A stretch of DNA of 22,007 nt from CAYXRK01 sp964467615. Lineage in GTDB: Bacteria; Hydrogenedentota; Hydrogenedentia; Hydrogenedentales; GCA-2746185. Location of the stretch: positions 1 through 22,007 of the forward strand of contig CAYXRK010000070.1 of assembly GCA_964467615.1 (NCBI GenBank), in the 5' to 3' direction. Both the position numbers and the translations under genes were made by a program. Shown piece by piece: positions 14,649-22,007 of the stretch (its first letter is position 1; each line of letters opens with the position of its first letter). The notes below the pieces were generated by a model. That model was given only the letters and a program-made list of their open reading frames with translations, made no database searches and was not told the origin of the DNA.

Positions 14649-15623
14649 CTAGGCATCAACGACGCACCGAAAGCCCATGTTTCCGGTGGAGCTGTCCGGC
14701 GTGTTCTTGGAGCGCGCGGCGACGCGGTAGCGGTTGCAGTAGGACTCGTGGCAAAGGTACGAGCCGCCGCGAATCACTTTTTCGGTTCCGCTCTGCGGTC
14801 CGGTTGGATTCTCGCGCGGGCCATCGATGTGGAAGGTTGGGCTGAACCAGTCCCAACACCACTCCCAAACGTTGCCGGCCATTTGGTAGATCCCAAATCC
14901 GTTGCGCTCGTATGTCCGCACGGGCGCAGTACCGGCGTAGCCGTCCTCGGCGGTGTTGACCTTCGGGAACAATCCCTGCCAGATGTTGCACCGATGTTCG
15001 CCGCCGGGCGTTAACTCATCGCCCCAGGCGTAACGTTTTTGCGCGAGACCGCCGCGCGCCGCATATTCCCATTCGGCTTCCGTGGGCAGGCGTTTGCCCG
15101 CCCATGCACAGTACGCCATCGCGTCGTTCCACGACACGTGGACCGCTGGATGATCCATTCTATCGCCGATGTTCGTGGCGCGGCCTTCAGGATGCCGCCA
15201 ACACGCACCCGGAACTTTCCACCACCAGGGCGTCTGCGCCACCTCCTGTTTCAATTTAGCGGCAGTCTCGGAGGGTACGAACGAATGAAAGACAAAAGAC
15301 CAGCCAAACCGTTCGGCATCCGTCGCATATCCGGCCGCCTTGATGAACCGTTGAAATTGCCGGTTCGTGACGGCGCACGCGTCCATATGGAACGACCTCA
15401 CTCGAACCTCGCGCGCCGGGCCTTCGCCATCGTCAGGATACCCCTCGCCTGAGTCCGAGCCCATGAGGTACGCGCCCCCCTCAATGCACACCATTCCGCG
15501 AATCGTTTCCGGCGTAGCGGGAGCGGGACGCATCGTGCCGGAGTGGGAATCCGCAGTCGGCGAACGCCCCGTTTCGCCAGATGGGCAGCAGGTTGCGGTG
15601 GTCGTGTTGATTTCCGAGGACAT
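14649..15623 (-). CDS. Formylglycine-generating enzyme (SUMF1/FGE family)
   Basis: This 324-residue protein converts the active-site cysteine of type I sulfatases to formylglycine. It keeps the canonical FGE sequence rather than the looser SUMF1-like fold: MVCIEGGAYLMGS (44-56), DGEGPAREV (65-73), AVTNRQFQRFIKAAGY (84-99), ERFGWSFVF (104-112), RLPTEAEWEYAARGG (178-192), and RGGSYLCHESYCNRYR (285-300). The last contains both catalytic copper-binding cysteines, C291 and C296, matching C336 and C341 of human FGE. A Cys pair also occurs near the N-terminus (CCPS, 12-15). No signal peptide is evident, so it should act in the cytoplasm before sulfatase export. No sulfatase is encoded nearby, so it probably serves sulfatases elsewhere in the genome. 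It converges with the HEPN gene. Confidence 0.9.
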   Translation of the reverse strand: MSSEINTTTATCCPSGETGRSPTADSHSGTMRPAPATPETIRGMVCIEGGAYLMGSDSGEGYPDDGEGPAREVRVRSFHMDACAVTNRQFQRFIKAAGYATDAERFGWSFVFHSFVPSETAAKLKQEVAQTPWWWKVPGACWRHPEGRATNIGDRMDHPAVHVSWNDAMAYCAWAGKRLPTEAEWEYAARGGLAQKRYAWGDELTPGGEHRCNIWQGLFPKVNTAEDGYAGTAPVRTYERNGFGIYQMAGNVWEWCWDWFSPTFHIDGPRENPTGPQSGTEKVIRGGSYLCHESYCNRYRVAARSKNTPDSSTGNMGFRCVVDA

Positions 15624-15641
15624 GTTCTTCTAGGCCCGTGC

Positions 15642-15670
15642 TTGACTCAGCCCGTTCATACTCGCACAAT
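15642..15670 (+). promoter_or_regulatory. Candidate sigma-70 promoter for the oxidoreductase/TPR/SDR operon
   Basis: TTGACT (15642-15647, five of six) and CACAAT (15665-15670, four of six) are separated by exactly 17 bases. They lie in the 84-base gap between the divergent FGE gene and the operon. The predicted start would be near 15677, giving a leader of about 30 bases with a GGGGAG ribosome binding site before ATG 15708. Confidence 0.45.
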
Positions 15671-15707
15671 CCCTCTCCGGGCAAAAATCCGCCGGCGGGG
15701 AGATTCC

Positions 15708-16691
15708 ATGCGCGCGTGGCGCTTTGCCGAATTCGGCGATATTTCAAACTTCAAACTCGGCGAATGTCCGAAACCCGAGCCGGGCGCGCGCGAAGTCCTC
15801 ATTCGCGTCGCCTACGCCGCGCTCAATCCCGCGGATCGTTTGCTCGTTGAAGGCAAATATCCCGGAGCGGGCAAACTGCCGCTCACCGTGGGCCGTGACG
15901 GCAGTGGTGTTGTCGAGGGCGTCGGCGCAGATTGCCGCCTGCGATCCGGTGATCGTGTGCTCGTTCTCCGCAGCGAGGTGGGCATCACGCGCCAAGGGAC
16001 GCTCGCGGAGTACGTCGTCGCGCCGGAGGAATCCGTCGCGCCCGTACCCGAAGGCTGGAGCATGCAAGAAGCCGCCGCGGCCTCCGTGGCGTATCTCACC
16101 GCGTGGAAGACCCTGGTTAATCAGGGCGGCCTTCGCGAAGGCGAGACGGTCCTCGTTACGGGTGCATCGGGCGGAGTCGGGATCGCGGCGGTGCAGCTTG
16201 CCAAAATACTGGGCGCGCGGGTCGTCGCCCTTTCGCGCAACGAGGCCCATCGGGCGCGTCTGCTGGAACTCGGCGCGGACTACGCCCTCAACGCGGCGGC
16301 TCCCGATCTCGAGAAGGCGATCCGCGGCGCGGTGGGCACGGTGAATCTTACCGTCGAGAATGTCGCGGGGCCGTTCATCCAAACTTCGCTCAATCTTAGC
16401 GCATTGAATAGCCGTATCATGGTCATCGGGCTGTTGGCGGGACATTCCGCGCAGGTTTCGCTCGGAGCTCTCTTGTTCAACCAAGTAAGAATCGAGGGGG
16501 TCCATGTAGGTAAGATGTCACCCGAGGACGCGCAGCGCGCCTTTGCGCGTGTTGTCAAGACCTTGCGCAAAGGCGACCAGCGTCCCCTTGTTGGAAAAGT
16601 ATTTGAGTTCGAGGCGGTGCAAGACGCGTTCATGCACCTTGCCGCGGGACACCTGGGCAAGGTGCTCGTGCGAATTGGAGGCGATACGTGA
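15708..16691 (+). CDS. Quinone-oxidoreductase-like medium-chain dehydrogenase
   Basis: This 327-residue protein belongs to the medium-chain dehydrogenase/reductase superfamily, probably the NADPH:quinone oxidoreductase branch that reduces quinones or activated double bonds. The N-terminal GroES-like domain (about 1-120) has EVLIRVAYAALNPADRLL (29-46) and VGRDGSGVVEGVG (61-73). The cofactor domain has VLVTGASGGVGIAAVQLAK (148-166). The zinc-binding cysteine cluster of true alcohol dehydrogenases is missing and the usual GHE is GRD, which fits a zinc-independent enzyme. A GGGGAG site precedes ATG 15708; longer in-frame extensions overlap the divergent gene and were rejected. It overlaps the TPR gene by GTGA, so translation is likely coupled. 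Confidence 0.85.
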   Translation: MRAWRFAEFGDISNFKLGECPKPEPGAREVLIRVAYAALNPADRLLVEGKYPGAGKLPLTVGRDGSGVVEGVGADCRLRSGDRVLVLRSEVGITRQGTLAEYVVAPEESVAPVPEGWSMQEAAAASVAYLTAWKTLVNQGGLREGETVLVTGASGGVGIAAVQLAKILGARVVALSRNEAHRARLLELGADYALNAAAPDLEKAIRGAVGTVNLTVENVAGPFIQTSLNLSALNSRIMVIGLLAGHSAQVSLGALLFNQVRIEGVHVGKMSPEDAQRAFARVVKTLRKGDQRPLVGKVFEFEAVQDAFMHLAAGHLGKVLVRIGGDT

Positions 16692-17965
16692 TCCACTACT
16701 TAGGCCCGGTCGAGGAGAACGCCGTCCTCGAGCAAGCCGCGCAGTTGTTCGACCTTGACGAATTCGACGAGGCGTTGGGGCGCGTGCGATCGCTACAAGG
16801 CGAAACGCTGCCGAGTTCGATTCGCGGGCGCGCGATGGCGCTTGAGGTGATGTGCCTCGTAGGACTCGAGCGCGCGGAGGAAGCGCAAGATCACTTGGAA
16901 AAGGTGATGAGCGAAGAGGGAGACGACTTCGCATTCGTGCTCGCGGCGGGTGTTGGGTTCTCCGATCTCGATGAGTGCGAGCAGGCGGAACTATTTCTTC
17001 GTAACCTCACGGAACTGGACGCCGAGAGCGTTCTCGCTTGGCTCAATTTTGGCGTGTGCCTCATGCGGATGGCGGAATACGACGAGGCGCGCGAGGCTTT
17101 CACGCAATGTTTGGATCTCGAGCCCGACCTCGCGTGGGCCATGCTCCACCGCGCCAATTGCGCAACAACTTTGGGCGATCCCGAGGCCGCCGCGGAGGAC
17201 TATCGGAACTACTTGGTCCTCGAGAAAGAGGACGGCGTCGCCTGGATGTTTCTTGGCGCGGTCGAAAACCAACTCGGCGACGGCAAGGCGTCCGACAAGG
17301 CCTTCACGCAGGCGGCGCGGCTTTCAGACGATCCCATCGACGTGTATTTCAATTGGTCGCTTTCCGCCTTTGCCCGCGACGACGATTCGAGGGTCCGCGA
17401 CTGCCTTCAACGTATCGACGAAATCGACGCCGACGACTACCGCGGCCTCATTCTTCGCGCCGAACTACTCGCACGCGAGGGCGAGATTTGGCCCGCGTGG
17501 GAACAGTACGAGGCCGTGCTCGATTTGGTCCTCGAGGACGAGCGCGAGGACGCGGTCGATTTCGTGGTGTCCGGCATGCTGGTTTTTGTTTCGCGGAACG
17601 GCCTCGAAGAAAAGCTGGACGGAATCGCGGACACCATTCATTCTCACGAGCTTTACTCCGACCTCATTCTTCAGACGCTCCGGCTCGTGACGGGGGAACA
17701 ACTTGGCTCGGCCGCGAACTTCCACATCGTCCTTGGCGAGCCCGCTTCGGCGCCCGTGGACTACTACGTCTACGAAGTATGCGCCGCGACAATCCAATCG
17801 GCGGCCACACTCGCGACGGAGTTTCACGCGCGGCGCACTGGCAACGAACCCGTCCTGGTCCTGGCGCAGCCCATTTCCGATCCGGAAGAAGGCCTCTCCG
17901 GCATAATCTGGGCCTCCGAACCTCTGGACGAACGGCCGACGGAGAGCGACCTGGAGTCGATGTAA
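16688..17965 (+). CDS. Cytoplasmic TPR-repeat protein
   Basis: This 425-residue, strongly acidic protein contains helical TPR repeats. The clearest run is residues about 117-214: LNFGVCLMRMAEYDEAREAF, then LHRANCATTLGDPEAAAEDY, then FLGAVENQLGDGKASDKAF, with weaker repeats on both sides (about 15-110 and 218-290). There is no signal peptide or membrane segment. The last 90 residues are less repetitive, include PVLVLAQPI and a short acidic tail, and match nothing I know. The GTG start at 16688 overlaps the preceding stop (GTGA) and the stop at 17965 is one base before the next ATG. It therefore sits in an operon with two oxidoreductases and might scaffold or regulate them; the role is inference. 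Confidence 0.8.
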   Translation: MIHYLGPVEENAVLEQAAQLFDLDEFDEALGRVRSLQGETLPSSIRGRAMALEVMCLVGLERAEEAQDHLEKVMSEEGDDFAFVLAAGVGFSDLDECEQAELFLRNLTELDAESVLAWLNFGVCLMRMAEYDEAREAFTQCLDLEPDLAWAMLHRANCATTLGDPEAAAEDYRNYLVLEKEDGVAWMFLGAVENQLGDGKASDKAFTQAARLSDDPIDVYFNWSLSAFARDDDSRVRDCLQRIDEIDADDYRGLILRAELLAREGEIWPAWEQYEAVLDLVLEDEREDAVDFVVSGMLVFVSRNGLEEKLDGIADTIHSHELYSDLILQTLRLVTGEQLGSAANFHIVLGEPASAPVDYYVYEVCAATIQSAATLATEFHARRTGNEPVLVLAQPISDPEEGLSGIIWASEPLDERPTESDLESM

Positions 17966-17966
17966 G

Positions 17967-18650
17967 ATGCGGGTGATCGTCACCGGCGCATCGCGCGGCA
18001 TTGGCCGGGGCATCGCCGTCGTACTTGCGCGCGAGGGATTCCAAATCGGACTGGTGGCCCGCGCGCAGGAGAAACTCGAAGAAACCGCCGGGCTCGTCCG
18101 AAAAGCGGGCGGCGAGCCTCATATTGCAGCGTGCGATCTCACGGATCCAGATGCGGTGGATCGCTCATTCGACACGCTCTTCGATGCGATGGGCGGAATC
18201 GACGCGCTCATTAACAATGCCGGTGTCGTCATTCGAAAGAGCGTCTACGAAATCTCCGTCACGGAATGGCAATCGATGGTCAATACGAACTTGAACGGAC
18301 TGTTCTATGCGACCCGCGCTGTGCTGACGCGAATGCGAGCCCAGCAATCGGGCCACATCATCAACGTCTCCTCGATATCGGGCAAAGTTCCCCTCGCCGG
18401 AGGCAGCGGGTACGCGGCGACGAAGTTCGCCGTGAACGGATTCTCGCAGTCGTTGCGCGAGGAAATCCGCGACGACGGAATCAAAGTCACAACCATATTT
18501 CCCGGTTCGGTCGACAGCGGCCGCTCGCCCTCCACTGCCTGGAAGCTCTCGCCGGAAGACATCGGACGTGCCTGTCTCGACGCACTACGCACGCCGCCGG
18601 GCACGCTCATCAGCGAGATCGAAGTTCGGCCGTTACGCCGGCCGAAATGA
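17967..18650 (+). CDS. Short-chain dehydrogenase/reductase (classical SDR)
   Basis: This 227-residue NAD(P)-dependent oxidoreductase has all classical SDR marks: TGASRGIG (6-13) for the cofactor, NNAG (83-86), the catalytic serine S136 in INVSSISG, and YAATK (149-153) supplying Y149 and K153. The serine-to-tyrosine spacing of 13 matches FabG-type enzymes. R10 in the glycine motif and the sequence ARAQEKL after the second strand favour NADP(H). The length is slightly short, with a brief C-terminus (PLRRPK). The ATG is one base after the TPR stop, so it is third in the operon. The substrate cannot be predicted. It converges with the aminotransferase gene over a 20-base gap with no clear terminator. 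Confidence 0.88.
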   Translation: MRVIVTGASRGIGRGIAVVLAREGFQIGLVARAQEKLEETAGLVRKAGGEPHIAACDLTDPDAVDRSFDTLFDAMGGIDALINNAGVVIRKSVYEISVTEWQSMVNTNLNGLFYATRAVLTRMRAQQSGHIINVSSISGKVPLAGGSGYAATKFAVNGFSQSLREEIRDDGIKVTTIFPGSVDSGRSPSTAWKLSPEDIGRACLDALRTPPGTLISEIEVRPLRRPK

Positions 18651-18670
18651 ATTCGCGCCTCGTTTGCGCA

Positions 18671-19849
18671 TCACATCAGCGCCACGACTTTGTCGACATC
18701 GTTCAGCGTGATGTAGAAATGCGGCGATAGGCGAACAAATGTCTGACCGGCGCGGTTTCGGCGGACGGACGCGGACACGCCGTTCGCCGCGAGGTCCGCA
18801 TGCACGGCGGCCATGTCTTTTTCTGGGTGAAAGACGGTGACAATCGCGGAGACTTCGTCTTGGTTCGCACCGCACGCCTCGTCGTCCAGATACATTTTGT
18901 AGCCTTTCGCGAGTAGTCCGTCCAACAAGGCGAACCGCAGCATCAACAGTCGCGCCTCGATAGCCGATGGGCCCACGCCTAGCAAAAGCTCCAGCGCGGC
19001 GGACAATCCCGCGATGCCGGGGTAGTTCAAGATGCCGGGTTCGTAGCGCCGCGCACCCCAGTAGTATTCGACTTCGTGCTGCGCGACGAATTCCGGCGAG
19101 CGAACGTTCCACGCGCCGAGCAGCGACGGCCGTAGCGTGTCGTGATGCCGCTTGGCGACGTACACGATGCCCGCGGCGGCGGGACCGAGCATCCATTTGT
19201 GCGAATCGGCGCTCATGAAATCCACGTATTCGACGGGCGTGTCGAATGCGCCGATGGTCTGGATGCCGTCGAGGCAAAATAGGATCCCGCGTTCGTGAAG
19301 GCGGCGGCCGATTTCGGCGATGTCGATCCGAAAGCCGCTCAGGAAGTTGCACGACGCGAGCGCTACAAGCCGCGTCTGCTTCGTCAACACGCGCTCGATG
19401 TCCGGCCACCGAATCACGCCGGGGTGTTCGGTTTGGATTCGCACGCATCGCACGCCGAACCGCTCGAGCGCAAGCCAGGCGTAGACGTTCGCCGGGTAGT
19501 CGTCCTTATAGAAGACGACTTCGTCGCCCGCGCGCCAATCGAGGCCATTCGCGACGAGGCTGAGGCCGAGCGAAGTTGGGCCGAGCAACGCGATTTCATC
19601 CGGCGCAGCGCCGATGAGTTGCGCAGCGCGGGATCGCGCGTCCTTGTCCTGCTGATCCACGAGCGGCGTTTCCTGATTGCCGCGCGATCCCTCCGACGCG
19701 AACCGCGATATCGCGTCCGCGACCGGAGTCGGCAGCGGACACACCGCGGCGTGGGCCATGTAGATATTCGACTTCGTGACAGGAAACAGGCCATTCCGGT
19801 ACGCGTCGTCGCGGTCAAGCCGCTCCAGCAAAATTGGGGCGAGTTGCAT
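18671..19849 (-). CDS. Class V aminotransferase / cysteine desulfurase-like PLP enzyme
   Basis: This 392-residue protein has the fold-type I class V aminotransferase pattern. The PLP lysine is K218 in SADSHKWMLGP; D194 and Q197 in LDGIQTIG hold the pyridine ring side of the cofactor. YPANVYAW (118-125) and CNFLSGFRIDI (167-177) match the class V substrate-loop surroundings. The family includes cysteine desulfurases, isopenicillin-N epimerase-like enzymes and kynureninase-like enzymes. The cysteine of the SufS/IscS active-site loop could not be identified, and there is no Fe-S scaffold gene nearby, so a generic class V aminotransferase or epimerase-like enzyme is safest. The ATG at 19849 has only a weak ribosome binding site. 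Cytoplasmic. Confidence 0.82.
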   Translation of the reverse strand: MQLAPILLERLDRDDAYRNGLFPVTKSNIYMAHAAVCPLPTPVADAISRFASEGSRGNQETPLVDQQDKDARSRAAQLIGAAPDEIALLGPTSLGLSLVANGLDWRAGDEVVFYKDDYPANVYAWLALERFGVRCVRIQTEHPGVIRWPDIERVLTKQTRLVALASCNFLSGFRIDIAEIGRRLHERGILFCLDGIQTIGAFDTPVEYVDFMSADSHKWMLGPAAAGIVYVAKRHHDTLRPSLLGAWNVRSPEFVAQHEVEYYWGARRYEPGILNYPGIAGLSAALELLLGVGPSAIEARLLMLRFALLDGLLAKGYKMYLDDEACGANQDEVSAIVTVFHPEKDMAAVHADLAANGVSASVRRNRAGQTFVRLSPHFYITLNDVDKVVALM

Positions 19850-19884
19850 GTTCCGTAGGTCTCGTCAGTGATGTACAACGCGAC

Positions 19885-19909
19885 GGGACGGGACTAGCGA
19901 TCCCGTCCC
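19885..19909 (-). terminator. Hairpin overlapping the CPBP stop codon
   Basis: GGGACGGGA (19885-19893) and TCCCGTCCC (19901-19909) form a perfect 9-bp GC-rich stem with a seven-base loop that contains the stop codon of the CPBP gene. No T tract follows on the - strand, so it may be a weak terminator or an mRNA end-protecting structure between the CPBP and aminotransferase genes, which are 44 bases apart and on the same strand. Confidence 0.4.
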
Positions 19910-20736
19910 AACTCGGACAATGGTGCCCTGTCGATCGCCGCGACCGCGGACAACGGAACGACATCTGTCACCGACCCGTTGCGGCTTAACATCGTCTTGC
20001 GATTCAGGACGATCACGATGACCGCCGCGAGCGTTATCATAAAGGAATCGTAGGGGTCGGAGGGAGGATAGAGCGGACTATTGAGTTGAAAGTGGATCAA
20101 CGCGACCAACAACAGGCTTCCACCGGACGCGTTGAGGAGCGCGGTCATAACGACGGAGATGGAGATGGTAGCGAGAAAAAACGGGACAAACGACCACGAG
20201 CTTTGCGGCGTTCCGCCTAACAGGAAAGCCGGGATATGCCAAACGCCCCAGATCGCGCCCAAAATGAGTGCGGCCCAAAGCGGCGCGAATCGCCTCTGGA
20301 GTAACGGCAGCGCAAGGCCGCGCCACCCAAACTCCTCGATCGGCCCGATGACGAGGGCCACCGCCAACGCTGGAAACATCTGGTACCAAGGATCAAAAGG
20401 AAACGCCTCTTTGCCCAATTTCCCCTTGAGGGCAGCGCCCGACAACATCAATATCGGAATACCCGCGACGATAAACGCATACCAGGCGGGATGGCATCGC
20501 CACAGCAATAGCCGAGAAAGGAACTTTCCGAGACCTCTGGCGCCGTGGTGGTACACAACGAGAGCGAAGGCCGCGAACGCGGGCGCGTACACCGCGAGAA
20601 TGAAGAGCGGATTTGTCATGCTCAGTTCGCCGAACATGGCCACCATTTGATCGGGAAAGAGGATCAAGATCGCCGCGAGGCCCCACGTCAAACCAAACGT
20701 AATCGAAAGAAAGGGGAAGAGCGATCGAAGATTCAC
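19894..20736 (-). CDS. CPBP-family intramembrane metalloprotease
   Basis: This 280-residue polytopic membrane protein belongs to the CAAX protease/bacteriocin-processing (CPBP, Abi) family. It has about seven or eight hydrophobic segments. The signature residues are EEFGWRG (134-140: E134, E135, R139), WGVWHIP (163-169: H167) and LIHFQLN (213-219: H215, N219), together forming the intramembrane glutamate/histidine active site. Substrates of most bacterial members are unknown; some process peptides or confer bacteriocin immunity. The start is GTG at 20736, preceded by a GGGG stretch; an in-frame extension upstream has no better start. It lies 37 bases downstream of the RHS gene on the same strand. 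The C-terminal 50 residues are polar and probably cytoplasmic. Confidence 0.85.
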   Translation of the reverse strand: MNLRSLFPFLSITFGLTWGLAAILILFPDQMVAMFGELSMTNPLFILAVYAPAFAAFALVVYHHGARGLGKFLSRLLLWRCHPAWYAFIVAGIPILMLSGAALKGKLGKEAFPFDPWYQMFPALAVALVIGPIEEFGWRGLALPLLQRRFAPLWAALILGAIWGVWHIPAFLLGGTPQSSWSFVPFFLATISISVVMTALLNASGGSLLLVALIHFQLNSPLYPPSDPYDSFMITLAAVIVIVLNRKTMLSRNGSVTDVVPLSAVAAIDRAPLSELGRDR

Positions 20737-20773
20737 GAGAGACCCCTTTGCCCGGAAGCCATAGGTGTTCGGC

Positions 20774-22007
20774 TCAGTTGGTGACGACTATTTCGGCGAG
20801 CGACATGAGATACGGCGCGATGTTCATGTCTACATCGGAGTTCACTTGGATCGCGACATACTTCGTCCCCGCGCTGTGCCCGGCGCTCGAGTTCGTCGCG
20901 AGGTACGTAGTCGTTCCGCCCGACACCTGTCGGATTTGCACGTACGTCGTCGTGAAATACACCGCCACGTAATTCGAATTGTCCGTGTAGCGCGGGTACG
21001 CCAGGATATACCCGTTCAAGTCGTCCGGCTGGTACGAGAACCGCGACTCGTTGTTCCCGTCCCCCTGCGTCCGGTAAATCCCCTTCCAACTCGCGTTCAA
21101 CTGCGGCTTGACGTACCCGTTCGCCTCCGTGAACGGCCCGTTGTGGAACGACCAGCCCGTCGCAATCGTCCCGTTGTTCCAATCGTCCAAATACGGCTGC
21201 GTCTTCGTCAGCAAGTTGTCCCCCGCGTCATACACATACGTGTACTTCGCCTGGATCGTCGGCGACGTTTTGTTGCTCCGCGTCGCCGAAGTCAGCCGGT
21301 ACCGCCCGTCATACAAATAGTCCCAATACGACCCGTCCGCCTGCGTCGTCTTCGTGATGTTCCCCGCGGCATCGAGCGCGTACAGATAGCTCTCCTTGAC
21401 CACCGCCAAGTCCTTATGCTCAATCTTCGTCAACCGCGACTGCCCGTCATACAAATACGCCGTCACCATCTCGTTCGGAAGCGTGCACGTCGACACCTGC
21501 CCGTTCGCATAGTACGTGTACGTCCACGTCTTGCCCCCTGGCGCGGTGATCGTCGAGAGCTGGTTAAAGGTGGTGTACCCGTACGTCGTCGATTGATTGT
21601 GGTAGTCCGTCATCAAGGTGACGTTCCCCGCCGCGTTGTACCCATACGTCAGCGAGCGGTCTTCATAGTCCTTCACCGTCGTCAGCCGCCCCGCTTCGTC
21701 ATACACGTACTGCAGCCCGTTCGACGCGCTGTTCCAATCCGTGACCTGCGTCATCCGCCCGAGCAGCGGATCGTAAGTGTACGTCGCGTCGTTGTACCCC
21801 GTCCCCGCGTTGTACCGCACCTTCGTCAGCAGGTCGGTCGTCGCGTGATACATATACTCCGTCGCGTCCACCGTCCCGCTCGTGCCCGCCCCCACCTTCG
21901 TCACCCGCCCGCTCAAATCGTAAAAATACTTCGTCACCTTGCTCACCGGGACCGGGTCCGTCACCAACGTCAATTGGTTCCACTCGTCATAATCATAGTC
22001 CCAAACG
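20774..22007 (-). CDS. RHS/YD-repeat protein, C-terminal part (runs off the window)
   Basis: The open frame continues to the window edge, so only the C-terminal part (about 410 residues) is visible. At least ten YD repeats are present, such as YFYDLSGRVTKV, YVYDEAGRLTTV, YGYNAAGNVTLM and YLYDGRYRLTSA, which in RHS proteins build a beta-cocoon shell. The final 130 or so residues (from about WNNGTIATGWSFHNG) change to a beta-sandwich-like sequence rich in Tyr, Thr and Asn, reminiscent of lectin/LamG-type domains. The protein then stops without the hyperconserved RHS core (DPxG) or a C-terminal toxin. It may be a surface YD-repeat protein with a binding module, or a truncated copy. An upstream TTG at 21973 is simply an internal codon. 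Confidence 0.82.
   Translation of the reverse strand, partial: VWDYDYDEWNQLTLVTDPVPVSKVTKYFYDLSGRVTKVGAGTSGTVDATEYMYHATTDLLTKVRYNAGTGYNDATYTYDPLLGRMTQVTDWNSASNGLQYVYDEAGRLTTVKDYEDRSLTYGYNAAGNVTLMTDYHNQSTTYGYTTFNQLSTITAPGGKTWTYTYYANGQVSTCTLPNEMVTAYLYDGQSRLTKIEHKDLAVVKESYLYALDAAGNITKTTQADGSYWDYLYDGRYRLTSATRSNKTSPTIQAKYTYVYDAGDNLLTKTQPYLDDWNNGTIATGWSFHNGPFTEANGYVKPQLNASWKGIYRTQGDGNNESRFSYQPDDLNGYILAYPRYTDNSNYVAVYFTTTYVQIRQVSGGTTTYLATNSSAGHSAGTKYVAIQVNSDVDMNIAPYLMSLAEIVVTN

Noticed and set aside
15708..16691. Zinc-dependent alcohol dehydrogenase
   Set aside because: The catalytic and structural zinc cysteines are missing and the usual GHE motif is GRD, which favours the zinc-independent quinone oxidoreductase branch.
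20737..20773. The CPBP gene's frame extends upstream toward the RHS stop and could represent an RHS remnant fused to CPBP
   Set aside because: The few upstream codons have no clear RHS pattern and a plausible GTG start with a G-rich site exists at 20736.
1..22007. CRISPR array, riboswitch, rRNA, tRNA, insertion sequence or transposase
   Set aside because: No regularly spaced repeats, no cloverleaf or rRNA-like sequence and no transposase motifs were found by reading; a covariance-model scan was not possible.

Overview
The window is GC-rich bacterial DNA, by eye roughly 60% or more G+C apart from one AT-richer block. It joins a compact phage-derived structural gene cassette to ordinary chromosomal genes. 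A Tat-exported Gfo/Idh/MocA oxidoreductase, a complete formylglycine-generating enzyme, a YD-repeat (RHS) protein, a giant coiled-coil protein and a DinB-fold protein together suggest an environmental bacterium of the planctomycete, Hydrogenedentota or Verrucomicrobia sort. That placement is inferred from gene content only; nothing in the window fixes the taxon.

Positions 1-6185 (+ strand) hold the phage-like cassette. In order these are an upstream protein of unknown role, a capsid cement protein, an HK97-fold major capsid protein followed by a strong hairpin, a small head-tail connector-like protein, a distal tail (Dit-like) protein, a tail-hub protein, a tail-fibre or baseplate-type protein, and a small helical protein with one hydrophobic segment. 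Two things stand out. The hub protein carries an inserted staphylococcal-nuclease (thermonuclease) domain with its expected active-site residues. There is also no room for a major tail-tube protein or a tape-measure protein between the head and tail-tip genes. The reading frames are intact and tightly packed, so this does not look like random decay. Portal and terminase, if present, lie upstream of the window.

Positions 6195-10519 hold a divergent pair: a small two-helix membrane protein resembling DUF6232 (- strand), and a coiled-coil protein of about 1,238 residues (+ strand) with no proline over some 1,100 residues and no ATPase head.

Positions 10636-12575 hold a DinB-superfamily protein and the secreted oxidoreductase. 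They are followed by an AT-richer two-gene block (12622-14631), probably acquired by transfer: a small lipoprotein and a 492-residue protein with a C-terminal HEPN/ApeA-like domain carrying an R-x4-H motif.

Positions 14649-18650 hold a formylglycine-generating enzyme (- strand). It is divergent from a three-gene operon of quinone-oxidoreductase-like protein, TPR protein and short-chain dehydrogenase, joined by a 4-base overlap and a 1-base gap and preceded by a plausible promoter.

Positions 18671-22007 (- strand) hold a PLP-dependent class V aminotransferase, a CPBP membrane protease and the 3' end of an RHS-type YD-repeat gene that runs off the window. The RHS protein ends in a beta-rich domain instead of the usual RHS core and toxin. 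No tRNA, rRNA, CRISPR array, transposase or integrase was seen.
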